Source of the DNA: Trichomonas tenax
Taxonomy: Eukaryota > Parabasalia > Trichomonadida > Trichomonadidae
Reading direction: 5' to 3'
Assembly: GCA_023091735.1 (NCBI GenBank)
Contig: JALKBU010000072.1
Location: 1-64,000 of the forward strand
DNA length: 64,000 bases
Shown: positions 26,995 to 36,840 of the stretch, piece by piece
Position numbering within the stretch: position 1 is the stretch's first letter
Layout of the letters: every line of letters starts with the position of its first letter
The notes under the pieces: model-generated
The model's database searches: none
Told to the model about the DNA's origin: nothing
The model's input: only the letters and a program-made list of their open reading frames with translations
Made by a program: the position numbers and the translations under genes

Positions 26995-28010
26995 TTAGTA
27001 TTCTATAAATACAAACACCATGACCTCTAATCTTACCAAGAAAGGATCAAAGTAATTCTCTTGTATTTTGATTATGAATGAGCACTCGGCATCACATTAG
27101 TAAGAAGTAAAATGATAAAGCAATACTGTGTATTGGTCCATTAATAGATTAGCAACATTAAGTCCTCCATAGTCAGGACCAGAATCACCAATATAACAAT
27201 TTTCAAAATCATAACTTCCACTATATCTCCAAAATTTATATGAGCTATTTGTATTCCCATGGAAGCTGCATCTGGATATTATACATTTTAAGTTTAAAGA
27301 GCATATCAAGGAATTCCTATTTGAACCTTTATTGTTCATAAAGTTGCAAAAATTAATTTCATAATATTAATAAACACATTCATTTCCAATGATGGAAGCT
27401 TCGTGGTAATTGCTCGGTTGCAATTGCAAATTATTAAAAAAGCTGAGTATTTAATCGATAAATTTTCGAATATAGACGTAATGTAAAACAAATATCTTCC
27501 ATCAACATTTGCATTTGATAAGTTGATGGAGGATGCTTTTGCATTACCAATGAAATAAATATTAAAAATATATGTAAATGCTTCACCAACAGAGAAAGAA
27601 ATTGCTGAATCATAGAGATTTATGCTCTGCTTATTTGGTGTTTCTATTAGGCAGAAAACACCTTCTTTTTGTGCTTTTGAACGAACGCTACAGACTTTGT
27701 TTTGTGAAAATTGACCTTTGTTCGAGAAAAGGATCGATCCTCCATTTCCTGAACTAGAACAATTGGAAAACAATATATCTTCCAAAAGAAACAATGAGGT
27801 ATCAGAACTAGAGTTGAAATATATAGAGCTGTTTATTTCATTTTCGAACAAACTCTTTGAGGTAATAATTCTTATTTGAACTTTTTAGAAAAGGATCATT
27901 TATATCTGTAATGATATTATATGCCTCACATCTATCATAGAAATCTGTCCACTCACATTTATAATGCAGTACATATCATCTGATATGAAATTCATTCACA
28001 ACATCAAAAA
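26995..28010 (-). pseudogene. Pmp-like (polymorphic membrane protein-like) surface protein pseudogene
   Basis: Read on the minus strand, three frames carry one broken protein. The order is: YKCEWTDFYDRCEAYNIITD (about 27.95 kb), then SLFENEINSS...SSSGNGGSILFSNKGQFSQ (27336-27851) with the G-G-[SA]-I repeat hallmark of chlamydial/trichomonad Pmp beta-helices, then SRCSFHGNTNSSYKFW...NCYIGDSGPDYGGLN (27097-27339). At 27095-27097 a TAA stands where the relative at 45 kb has Lys (Y-K-C-D-A versus Y-stop-C-D-A), and the frame then continues. At least two frameshifts and one nonsense mutation make it non-functional. Trichomonad Pmp-like proteins are surface-exposed, candidate adhesion proteins. Confidence 0.65.
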
Positions 28011-28083
28011 ATGACAAATCAAATTTTACCTTATCAAACATTGTAATTTCAAAATAAATTATATTATAATGAGCAACTTTACA

Positions 28084-29118
28084 TTAATTATCACGAACAG
28101 TAGTATCCCAATGATCCTTTTCGACTTGGGCTGTAAAATGACCAATAATTGGATCAAATTTTGCATGAGCTTGCTGAATGATATGTTGCTCGTTGGCATC
28201 ATTCTTAGCTCTAATATGCAAAGAACCAACGTAATCTGTGAATGTTAAGCCCCAGAAGTGTGGAGCTTTGCATTCCAAAACACCTTCGAAGTGTGAAACT
28301 TCGCGAACCATTTTATCGATATATGTTTCACTGACAGAATAATCTGTGATCTCTAGCAATTTCTCTGGTGTTGCCTGCATCAAAACATAGAAACAAGGGA
28401 CCATTAATTCACGTGCTTTGTCAATGATGAACAAAGCAATTAAACCATTAAGCAATGGAATGGCTTGTTCAGACACACGCTCAGGAACAGCTGGGAAAGG
28501 CAAGAAAGATGTCACAAGTTGCGATATCGAGTGTAAAACACCAGAAATGGCAACAATGAATGCAGCATGAAAGTGCGGAGTCTTGCTCTGTGATGGGTTC
28601 GATCTGTGATTGTAAAGTAATAAAGCAGAGAAACTATATGCGATTAAAGCAAAAGTATTTGGCATAACAGGTGAAAATGACGGATGTTCAACAGAAAGCG
28701 AAGCATCCGGGGCAGCGGAAGACAAGAATTCTTTGAGAGAATCGAGTAATAAAGAACATGCGAATAAAATAATTGTCAAAGAAACTGCAAAACAGCAGAC
28801 AATCATAGACCTTGCGTATCCATATGTATGACATTCGTCTGGTGGTAATGTTGTGTAATAATCAGTTAATAAAATAATTGCATAAAGTGCGAAGTGAAGT
28901 AATTGGACAAAGGCGATTTGTACGAAAATTGTAGATTTAGTAATGATGGACCGTGCCAACAAAACACTGAAAAATGCAAAAAGAAGTACCGAAATAATGA
29001 AAATACTTTTTTGTTCGAAACCTCTCGACGAAACTAAACTAACGGCGTACCTCACGTCAATGGTTTGTTTCGGTTTTGCTGGTTCATCTTGAAGCACTGG
29101 TTCTGTTTTTTCTTTCAT
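28084..29118 (-). CDS. Cation-diffusion-facilitator family protein, ZnT6-like (SLC30A6)
   Basis: The protein has 344 aa. Six hydrophobic segments lie at roughly residues 35-240, followed by a C-terminal domain. That domain carries ECKAPHFWGLTFTDYVGSLH, IRAKNDANEQHIIQQAHAKF and TAQVEKDHWD, closely recalling ZnT6 (H-F-W, G-S-x-H-V-R-x-R-x-D-A-N-E-Q, and a terminal K-D-x-W). ZnT6 proteins lack the intramembrane zinc ligands and work as partners of ZnT5 in the secretory pathway. Here too, I see no canonical H-x-x-x-D pairs in the second and fifth spans (TM5 region has AISGVLHSISQLVTSF). The role is therefore likely structural in a heterodimer. Phased recurrent motifs lie 55-110 bp upstream. Confidence 0.85.
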   Translation of the reverse strand: MKEKTEPVLQDEPAKPKQTIDVRYAVSLVSSRGFEQKSIFIISVLLFAFFSVLLARSIITKSTIFVQIAFVQLLHFALYAIILLTDYYTTLPPDECHTYGYARSMIVCCFAVSLTIILFACSLLLDSLKEFLSSAAPDASLSVEHPSFSPVMPNTFALIAYSFSALLLYNHRSNPSQSKTPHFHAAFIVAISGVLHSISQLVTSFLPFPAVPERVSEQAIPLLNGLIALFIIDKARELMVPCFYVLMQATPEKLLEITDYSVSETYIDKMVREVSHFEGVLECKAPHFWGLTFTDYVGSLHIRAKNDANEQHIIQQAHAKFDPIIGHFTAQVEKDHWDTTVRDN

Positions 29119-29172
29119 TTATTATTTTGATTTTTGCAAAACAAATATCGAATTTACATGGCACATTTAAAT

Positions 29173-29227
29173 ATTTGTCAAATAAAAATTTTTATATGTC
29201 ATTTTTACAATTTATTTGTCATGTAAA
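29173..29227. repeat. Phased recurrent motif array upstream of ZnT6-like gene
   Basis: ATTTGTCAAATAAA (29173), ATATGTCATTTTTA (29194) and ATTTGTCATGTAAA (29214) are spaced 21 and 20 bp, matching the array at 14.8 kb in motif and period. A further TTTACATGGCA lies at 29153-29163. The minus-strand gene starts at 29118. Confidence 0.6.
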
Positions 29228-29461
29228 TAATTCCATTGATAAAAATCCAAAATAAAGCAATCTGGAAATAGATGTGGTTCTAGGCTGACTATTTGTTTAA
29301 TTTGTTTTGGATTTTAATTTGTAAATTGATCATTTTAAAATCAATTGATAGATAACATGAGAGAACATGCATCATATAAAAGTATATTAAACAATGTTTA
29401 CGTGCGAAGAACAATCTCTATTAATACAAAATAAGAAAAAAATACATCTTAAGCAAAATTC

Positions 29462-30181
29462 TCACTGCAGTGGATTACTCTCAGGCTTATCGATACCTTT
29501 AACGATATCTTCGATCTCTTTTAGACTCATGTAGACAACCGTTGAGTTTGGCTTCATAATTGCAACCTCCATATTCTTTGCACGGCAGTCAGCAATTTCG
29601 CGTAAAGAACCAATCGCTATTCTCTTTACATCCTCTTCCGTTGAATTATCAGTGTAATATTTTTCTAGATATTCTTGAACAGGCGATCCAAATCGTCCAA
29701 TTCCACGTGCTTTCCATTCGTTGAGCATGCCGCTTGGCAGCGTTTCGTAAATATGCGGTTTGTTGTAAGGATCAAAGCCACAAATCAAAGTTGTGACACC
29801 AAAAGGCCGAACACCTCCGCTTTGTGTATACGTAAGTTGCACAGTTGCAATATATCTCGCTATATTTTCGATCGGAATCGCGTCTTCGAACGTAAGGCGG
29901 TAAGATTGGGCTTCATATTGCGCCTTTTCAACGAGGACACGGGCATCTGCTGGCATTCCCGTGAATGCGCATAATATATGCTTGTCTAGTTGACACATGT
30001 TGTTTGATGAATCCTGCTTTTGAAGTTTCATCATATCTCTTTTTTCGATCGCAGCAACAATGATGCCCGGTGCCTGAATGGCTAGGACTGTTGTGCCATT
30101 GCGTGCGGCGTCGGCCGCGTATTCTATTTGAAATAGTCTTCCGTCAGAACTGAATCGAGTCAGTGCTCGATCATACGACAT
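29462..30181 (-). CDS. PSMA7: 20S proteasome subunit alpha type 4 (PSMA7-like)
   Basis: The protein has 239 aa. It begins MSYDRALTRFSSDGRLFQIE, the alpha-subunit signature for alpha4 (M-S-Y-D-R-A-I-T-x-F-S-P-D-G). It keeps YAADAARNGTTVLAI, the RYIATVQLTYTQSGGVRPFG core (family Y-T-Q-x-x-G-x-R-P-F-G) and GFDPYNKPHIYETLPSG. Alpha subunits build the outer gated rings and are not proteolytic. The ATG at 30181 restores the conserved start; the extra 15 codons upstream (to 30226) are not alpha-like. Termination is TGA, showing that TGA is a true stop in this genome. A weak TCAATTTT initiator-like box lies ~20 nt upstream. Confidence 0.95.
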   Translation of the reverse strand: MSYDRALTRFSSDGRLFQIEYAADAARNGTTVLAIQAPGIIVAAIEKRDMMKLQKQDSSNNMCQLDKHILCAFTGMPADARVLVEKAQYEAQSYRLTFEDAIPIENIARYIATVQLTYTQSGGVRPFGVTTLICGFDPYNKPHIYETLPSGMLNEWKARGIGRFGSPVQEYLEKYYTDNSTEEDVKRIAIGSLREIADCRAKNMEVAIMKPNSTVVYMSLKEIEDIVKGIDKPESNPLQ

Positions 30182-31184
30182 TAATATATTTTGTAAAATT
30201 GAAACTGGACACATCAATTTGGTCAAGATTGGTTTTATTGTAGTTTAACAATATCCTATTATACCGCCCATTTTTAGGCTCGAAGACACAAAACAATTAT
30301 ATCTTCAATTTTAAATCTACATTATATCCATCCATTTGATATGTATTTCTTCAAACACTGATATGGACGTTATATATCTAGAACAATATGAGTATTCTCT
30401 CTTAGATATTATTTGACTTCATATATTTTGGATAACGTCCTATTTTGTATCTGCCAAATGCTTTGCTTCATTAAATATAAGATAGGTATTAAGAGTTTTG
30501 TGGTGTTGTTTAACATAACTGTTCGGTTCGATCAACTATCTTACTTAGCGTTTTTGCTTTTAAAAACTGATAGCGCATGCGCTAGAATGCAGTTATCATA
30601 GATGTTACTGGAATTTAAAATTATATAATTACATTTCTACCAATGCTTTATTTGATATGTTCATTCAGAACATAGTGATCATAACTTAAGATTGCATGCA
30701 GAAATCTCAAAAGATATATTTTCAAAAAATAATTTCACCATTTTATCACATGAAATAATTGACCTAAGTAGCTAATGAGATGCTATAACTTAACACAGAT
30801 TTACAAGATATAAAATCAATTTTTATATTTTCCAACAAATATATCTTTTAAAATCAACTCGAGCACATCTAATCTATATTAATCTGTGATCATATTGTTT
30901 GGTTTTTAAAAGACAAGGTTTGTAATTGATAAAATATTTTTCAAAAAAATATTATTTAAGAATAAGCCAATAGTAATTTAGTTATAAATAATTTAAGGTT
31001 TATATGCTTTCTCATTGATTTATAATAGTTAAAGCACAATAAGATATTAATCCGACTTCGATATTATGGAGCGAAAACACATTCACTGGTTTACAATGAC
31101 GCAGTATATAACGTATCAACATTCTTTGGCTCTAAGAGGTCAAGTGAAGTTAGACGATAGAAAAGTGCGGTCGGCCAATAAAAA
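30182..31184. other. Intergenic, no gene called
   Basis: About 1 kb of AT-rich DNA between divergently oriented proteasome and NTF2-like genes. The 62-codon plus ORF at 30413 begins with a non-ATG codon, lacks family signals and is rejected. Confidence 0.45.
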
Positions 31185-31697
31185 ATGGCATCGATTGAAC
31201 AGATTGGTGGCGATTTCGTTTTCATCTACTACCGCAAATTAGTCTATGGTGAGGAGGATATCATCAATTTCTATCACAAGGACGCTAAACTCGTTCGCCC
31301 AGATTTTGATATGTTAGAGCCAAAGAAACTCGACGAGATCGCTCCATACATGTTCAAGCCAGAGTTCGATCAGGGCACAAAATTCACAATTGTTAACTAC
31401 GAAGTTAAGGGAGACGAGAAACAATTCAATGTTACAGTCAATGCTAACATCGAGAACGAGAAAAAGCAGACCTTCACTCAGACATTCACAATCCAGAAGA
31501 TTGATGAACAATATTACATCACAAACGATTCATTCCTTACAAAAGAACAAGAATTATTCCCAGTTAACGAGCCAGTTAAGGCAGTCACCATCAAAGCAAA
31601 GAGAGATGCTCCAAGGAAGGATGCTCCAAGGAAGAAGCAGGAACCAAAGCAGAAGGATAAATACGCTCCATGGTCACCATCTCAGAACAATGTCTAA
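31185..31697 (+). CDS. NTF2-like domain protein with basic C-terminal tail
   Basis: The protein has 170 aa. Residues ~5-128 read as an NTF2 fold: IGGDFVFIYYRKLVYGEEDI with the family's F-x-x-x-Y-Y-x-x-L, INFYHKDAKLVRPDF (family F-Y-x-x-x-S-x-[FL]), an alternating beta region (KFTIVNYEVKGDEKQFNVTV) and FTQTFTIQKIDEQYYITNDS (family Q-x-F-x-L ... Y-x-[IV]-x-N-D). The tail is basic, with a duplicated KRDAPRKDAPRKKQ, and ends YAPWSPSQNNV. NTF2-fold proteins of this build include the RanGDP carrier NTF2 and G3BP-like RNA-binding proteins; the basic tail favours an RNA-associated role, but no RRM follows. Strong codon bias suggests good expression. The stop is followed by TAAATA. Confidence 0.8.
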   Translation: MASIEQIGGDFVFIYYRKLVYGEEDIINFYHKDAKLVRPDFDMLEPKKLDEIAPYMFKPEFDQGTKFTIVNYEVKGDEKQFNVTVNANIENEKKQTFTQTFTIQKIDEQYYITNDSFLTKEQELFPVNEPVKAVTIKAKRDAPRKDAPRKKQEPKQKDKYAPWSPSQNNV

Positions 31698-31957
31698 TAA
31701 ATATTAATTTTTAACACTATGGAATACAGTTTGGCCTTTTTTTAGTTTTTGAAAAAATTCAAAACATTTCATTAACAATAAATCTAACTGTATTTCGATT
31801 TAACCATCATTGAGTTGTATTAATTTCTAACTTTTTGGAGTTAAATGTGTTATATAATTATAAAAAACAAAATAATACTTTTCTGTTTACTTTAATTTTA
31901 TAAAACATAATGAAACAGTGATAGAGTTAGCTAAATGATATGTTTCTCGTTGATTAA
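31698..31957. other. Intergenic, nothing recognised
   Basis: AT-rich spacer between the NTF2-like stop and the 3' end of the ankyrin pseudogene. Confidence 0.4.
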
Positions 31958-34395
31958 TTAGTGATTTGAAATTGAATGAAATATCTCGAGGAAATTACGA
32001 AAAATTAACCATAATAATATATAATTCATGTTTTTGGCATCACCCATGAGAAGCGTCATTAATTGATAATTGACTTTTGGATATGTGTAGTTGTAAGGTG
32101 TCATTTTCTCATAATCCACGGCTTTAATGTCGGCACCAGCAGCAATAAGGGCCTCACATACTTCAAGATGTAATCACTTTGCTGCGTAGTGCAGTGGCGT
32201 CTTTCCATCATTGCATGTTGCTCTGATATCAGCGCCTCTTTCAATCAGCATCTTGACACCTGCAAGATGTCCATCCTTGGCTGCAATGTGGAGAAGTGTT
32301 CTTCCGTGGTCATTTAAAACATTGATATCCATTGGATGTAGTTTGCTCTGGGCTTGAGCCTGTGCCTGCGCTTGTTTGATATTAGCAACAAATTGGGCGT
32401 ATTCTGATGCTGTCATCTGATCTGTATTAATTTTTTTTGTAGATGGTGTCTTTGATTGCAATGCTTTGGATTGCGCTGCATTTTGAACAGGAGATTGTAC
32501 TGGAGCACTTGCTATATAAGCCTTGCGCACAGCTGGATTGGTTACAGCCTGCTGACTTGCTAGCGCAGGGGTATTCTGAGGCTGAGCTATTTGGGCAGGA
32601 GTATAGTGTGGCTGAGTGGACTGTACAGGAGTGTATTGGGATTGTGAAGATTGGGTTGAGTTATATGGCAACTGTGGAAGACTAACTTGTGGTGTTGGCT
32701 TTTGCGAATATTGTGTAGCATTATGCTGTGTGGAAGGAATAGCAAGCTTTGGTGTCAAATTAAGGATTGGTGTCTTCATGAGTCCTGGTGACTCAGATTT
32801 GGCAATAGCGAGCTTTGGAGAATCCATTGGACTCTTATCAGCACTTATCTTTGTCGAAGGAGATGATGACATTTCCATTTTGACTTTTGGTTCATGGATT
32901 GCTTGTTCATAAATCTTCATGAGGCTTGTGACATACATTGATGGCATGTGGTCTTCTAAATATTGTTTGTCTGTCTTTCCATCTGGTCCTTGAAGATTCA
33001 AATCAGTAAGTTTGGCCATTAAAAGTTTCAAATGGTTCTTGAGAGAATTGTCAATGAGATATCTCATTAAGCTCTTTCCATATGTTGATTTGATATTAAC
33101 ATCTGGATTGTATTTAAGGAGCATTCCAAATATGTCAGATGATGTCTTTGTTGTCGGCACGAATATTGGTGATTTTCCAGTGTTATCAGTAATATTAATG
33201 TTGGCACCTTTTTGAGGAGGTCTTGTGTAATCTCGATGTAATCTTTCTGAGCTACGTAGTGCAAAGCTGTCTTTCCGTCTTTATCCTTTGCATTCATGTC
33301 AATTGTGTACTTGAAGAACAGATCAAGGACATTCAAGTAACCTCCAATTGCTGCGATGTACAAAATTGTCTCCGTTTTGTCTTTGATGTTGACATCTGCC
33401 TTCTTCTGTGTAATGAGATACTCCACAATTGATATTAAGCCGTATGAACAAGCATCATTTAATATTGCAAATTCAGGTTTCTCTTCTTCATCGTTCTTGG
33501 AAGCCCACATCATGAATGCCTGATATTTGTAATGCGAAAGGCACTTGTGTGGGGACAATTTGTAGAAATTAATTTGTTCAATGACGGCATCAAAGAGCTG
33601 CTCCCAAATGCCTGTTTCATTGCTTACAACTTCTTTGATTAATTCAGCATCTCCACCTGCGATTACATCATCAACGAGATCTGAAACGATAATCTCTGTC
33701 TTTGACTTCAGATAGTGGAATATATTTTGTGATCCGTACTTAAGAGCCAAGTTAATCAATAGTTTCTTCTCTTTGTGCGAAAAAATTTCTGGAAGATTGT
33801 TTATCTCGAATATAGAGACATTTAACTGGCTCTTAATATCGAGATTGCCTGAGTCTACAAGATGGGCAAATTCTTCATGCTTGTCGTGCCTTATATAGTA
33901 TCCTGGTGAATTAATCGGGTATCCGTATGCCATGATATCTTTATAGTTCTGTCAATCGTTGCTCCTGTATGAGTCTAAATTATTGAGAATGATTTTGAAT
34001 CTCTCTTTGCCTTTCTTCGATAATTCTTTGGGAATTCCGAGTTCTGGCAAAAAGAACAAATACAAGCGTTTATCCTTTTCGCAATGCTTTTTTGTCTGCT
34101 CCATCGATAATATTCCCTTCAAAAACAACCCTCTAAGCAAAAATCCAGAATTAATTCTTTCAGTAATCGTCGATGAAACTGATTTGATCTTTGACTGGCA
34201 CATAAATACTAATAATTTGGCATACGTGTCAACAAGTTTGGGCCTTATATATGTATAGTAATCAATTATTTCGCAAAATTCTTCTTGGTAGTTCGGGAAG
34301 AAGTCTCTGATGATAGTTTCTGCATATTGAGGGAGAGAACCAAAAGACGCATCACTGAGCCTAGCGCAAAGGTCAATGATGCCCTCAATGCCCAT
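31958..34395 (-). pseudogene. Ankyrin-repeat / DUF3447-type protein pseudogene with three lesions
   Basis: One ~800-residue protein can be followed from the ATG at 34395 to a TAA at 31958. The N-terminal helical part (EEFCEIIDYYTYIRPKLVDT) and the LINLALKYGSQNIFHYLKS region are typical of the large trichomonad ankyrin family (DUF3447). Ankyrin units follow (DGKTALHYVAQKDYIEITQD, GRTLLHIAAKDGHLAGVKML), separated by a Gln/Ser/Pro-rich linker (TPVQSTQPHYTPAQIAQPQN). Lesions are: in-frame TGA at 33952-33954, where relatives would have an aromatic; a one-base deletion near 33205 in an A/G run (LLKKGANINI is restored only by a frame change); and TGA at 32174-32176 inside an ankyrin repeat, after which HLEVCEALIAAGADIKAVDY continues in frame. 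Confidence 0.8.
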
Positions 34396-35239
34396 TCAGT
34401 GTAAACAAAAAATACCAAGTCAGATTTCGATTGCAAAAATTGGATATTTTTTGATTCTCACACTGCGTTGAGTACTTTTTGAGTTTTTTCTTAAAAATTT
34501 GACTTAACTCTAAATAATGAGTTCTATGACGTATATGTGTGTGCATAAACTACACACATCTTCCTATGTTTGCCTTTAATTACTGAGCCCTGGCAAACGA
34601 ATTTGTTTAGGAAAAACATGTCATGTAAAATTCACTTTGAATATAAAATGACACGTAAATTCGCCGTTTTGGAGAATAGTTACAGGCGTGACATTGGACA
34701 TTCATGTTATTGAAATAACAACATAGTATTTTGATGTTATTCTCGACTTTCAAAATTAGATATTCCAAATTGAATTCAAACTGACATGTAAAAAAGTCAA
34801 ATTTGAACTCCTGTTTTCGCTTGCTTATGTATCACAAACTAATAGAAAACAATGGAAAGCTTTGTGCAATAATAGCTTCTGCATATTAAGCTTTAAAGTT
34901 TGATACGCTACGAAATGCGATATTGAGTTGCGACAATTTATGTTCAAAAATGATATGTTTATGAAATAATTCACATAGACTATGAGGTTTAAAATGTATA
35001 AATTTTAAAGTGTTTATTTGTGTTTACTGCTTCACTTGTAGCCATATACAATATATATAGGTGTAATTCTGTGTGTTCGTAATTCTTGAGGTATGGAATT
35101 GCGCTCGTTAACATGCAACATCGTACGAATTTACATGTTGCGGTTTTCGTGATTTTTGTTACGTGGCTTATTTCTGCGCTTGCGATGATGGATTTGGTTT
35201 AAGTATAGATGGTTTTGCAGTATTCAATTAATTAAGGGG
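34396..35239. other. Intergenic with several recurrent motifs
   Basis: No gene seen. TGTCATGTAAA (34619-34629), TGACACGTAAA (34649-34659) and TGACATGTAAA (34783-34793) are copies of the window-wide motif. Confidence 0.5.
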
Positions 35240-35860
35240 ATAAATCATCGAATGGCATTTTTTGGTACAGGTGTTATTCGCCTGGCATGCTTTGTTGTTG
35301 TTGCTTTGCGTTTGCTCCGTAACCCGAAGATTGCATCATTTGGTTTTGATATTGTGGATATCTTTGATAATTTTGCGGCGGTTTGTGATTATAGTCAAAT
35401 TATTGATTTGGCTGAATTTTTTGCAGAGGCAATCAGGCAAAATTTTGTGGCCGGTTGAATCCTCATTGACTGCGCTGAAAACAGTCTTGATATCAATTTT
35501 GCCAATTTGGCTTTCTCTACGGTATTTATTGGTTGTTCTGAAAATTCTTGAATTGGTATTCCTTTGTATAATACACAAATTGGATTGACTTTAAATTCGC
35601 TATCTAATGGGAAATTACTTGGGGTATTTTGAACTCTTTCTATGTAATCTGGAATGATTGCTTGAAATTCAAGGTCGTCCTTATGCATATTATAGAAATT
35701 GACAATCCTCATCGAATACTTTTTGACATTATTATGGAATGTCTTACTAGTTTCTCCGTGTTGTTTGACAAAATATAAACTAGGGTCACCAATAAGATTC
35801 ATTAACCAATCTACTTCTTCTTTATGACCTCTATGTATTCTCCTTAATGCTTCTACCTTA
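35240..35860 (-). pseudogene. Possible Maverick/Polinton-type gene fragment
   Basis: On the minus strand a frame open from the junction at ~35860 reads ALRRIHRGHKEEVDWLMNLI and continues as QHGETSKTFHNNVKKYSMRI ... FKVNPICVLYKGIPIQEFSE to 35395. The sense then moves to a different frame, giving a Gln/Tyr-rich end (NYQRYPQYQNQMMQSSGYGA, AKQQQQSMPGE). At least one frameshift and no proper start mark it as a fragment. A Maverick origin is inferred from its company (next three entries) and style only; no diagnostic polymerase, integrase, ATPase or protease motif is present. Confidence 0.35.
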
Positions 35861-36589
35861 TATCAAGAGCTAGAACTAAAGGATAAAATAAAAATAAGCT
35901 ACATTGATTCTAGTAATACTATTCAAATTAATATTAGACAAAAAGCTATTGTCGAATCGGCAAATAAAAGGTATTATCTTACACTTCCAAAAATTGATGC
36001 AACAAACGCGGATAAATACAAAAATATATTTGGTGAGAATGTTGCAACATTATGGCAAAAATTAAATGATGCTCAATTCATCACTGAGGAGAAGGACGAT
36101 GTATTTGATAAATTCATAGATGAGAAACACATTATATTGCTCGAAATGATAAATTCAAGAATTGTTTTAGCGATATTATAGTAGGTTCAGTAGAATTTGT
36201 GGAACCAATCAATCAAAAAATCTATCATTGGGGAAATCCTCAGGTGCGTGTATATGATTTGTTTTGGGAAAATTTTTATAATTCGGTAGTAATCAGATAT
36301 AATGATATTTCATACCATTTTAAGATATCGCAGGATGGATCAATTGTACAAAATTAATATCGGAGGTATCCCGCCGCGAAATCAGCTATTAGCAATGAGT
36401 AGTATTGCGCTTGATAATAAGCAATTTATTGGATATACTAATGAAATTTATAACCCGCCGAAGCACTACGACATTACTGGCTACAAAGATGAATTAGTTT
36501 TGGAGTTCTATGAACGTAATGGAACTACTCCAGCAGATTTGAGCAAAAATAATAATATTCAAATAGAAGCTATTATGGTAGCTAATTAG
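35861..36589 (+). pseudogene. Frameshifted fragment, possible mobile-element structural gene
   Basis: A coherent protein spreads over three plus-strand frames: SYIDSSNTIQINIRQKAIVE and YYLTLPKIDATNADKYKNIF (to ~36130), SDIIVGSVEFVEPINQKIYH (to ~36345), and NIGGIPPRNQLLAMSSIALD ... ITGYKDELVLEFYERNGTTP (to 36589). Two frameshifts and no 5' end are seen; the left end abuts the oppositely oriented fragment at ~35860, which suggests a rearrangement. The last part reads like a compact beta-rich structural protein. Assignment to a Maverick/Polinton-like element is inference. Confidence 0.35.
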
Positions 36590-36806
36590 ATTTCTCCTTT
36601 GCCTCAGCTTCTTCATGTAGTTTCTTAGCTAAAATTCGTGGATTCTTGGCTCTTCCAGCAGCTAATGCAGCTAATTGCTTCTCGGATAATTTCCTTTTCG
36701 GCTCTAGCTCTGCTGGTTTCTCTTCTTTCTTTTCGCCTTTGATTTCCTTGAGTATCTCATCCCAGAGTTCTTTCTTGAGTGCTTCACGGTCGAATGTCTC
36801 TGTCAT
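36582..36806 (-). CDS. Small charged protein, mobile-element style
   Basis: The protein has 74 aa and is Lys/Glu-rich (ELWDEILKEIKGEKKEEKPA) with KRKLSEKQLAALAAGRAKNP. That last pattern of a basic patch followed by Q-L-x-A-L-x-x-G-R recurs in small DNA-associated proteins of large DNA transposons and viruses. Its 3' end overlaps the convergent fragment by 8 bp, and its ATG faces the ATG of the next gene with 34 bp between, so both share one tiny divergent promoter that contains TCATTTC. The frame is intact. Function unknown. Confidence 0.45.
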   Translation of the reverse strand: MTETFDREALKKELWDEILKEIKGEKKEEKPAELEPKRKLSEKQLAALAAGRAKNPRILAKKLHEEAEAKEKSN

Positions 36807-36840
36807 TTCTTTGGGATAAAAAATTTTTATTAATTTGAAA

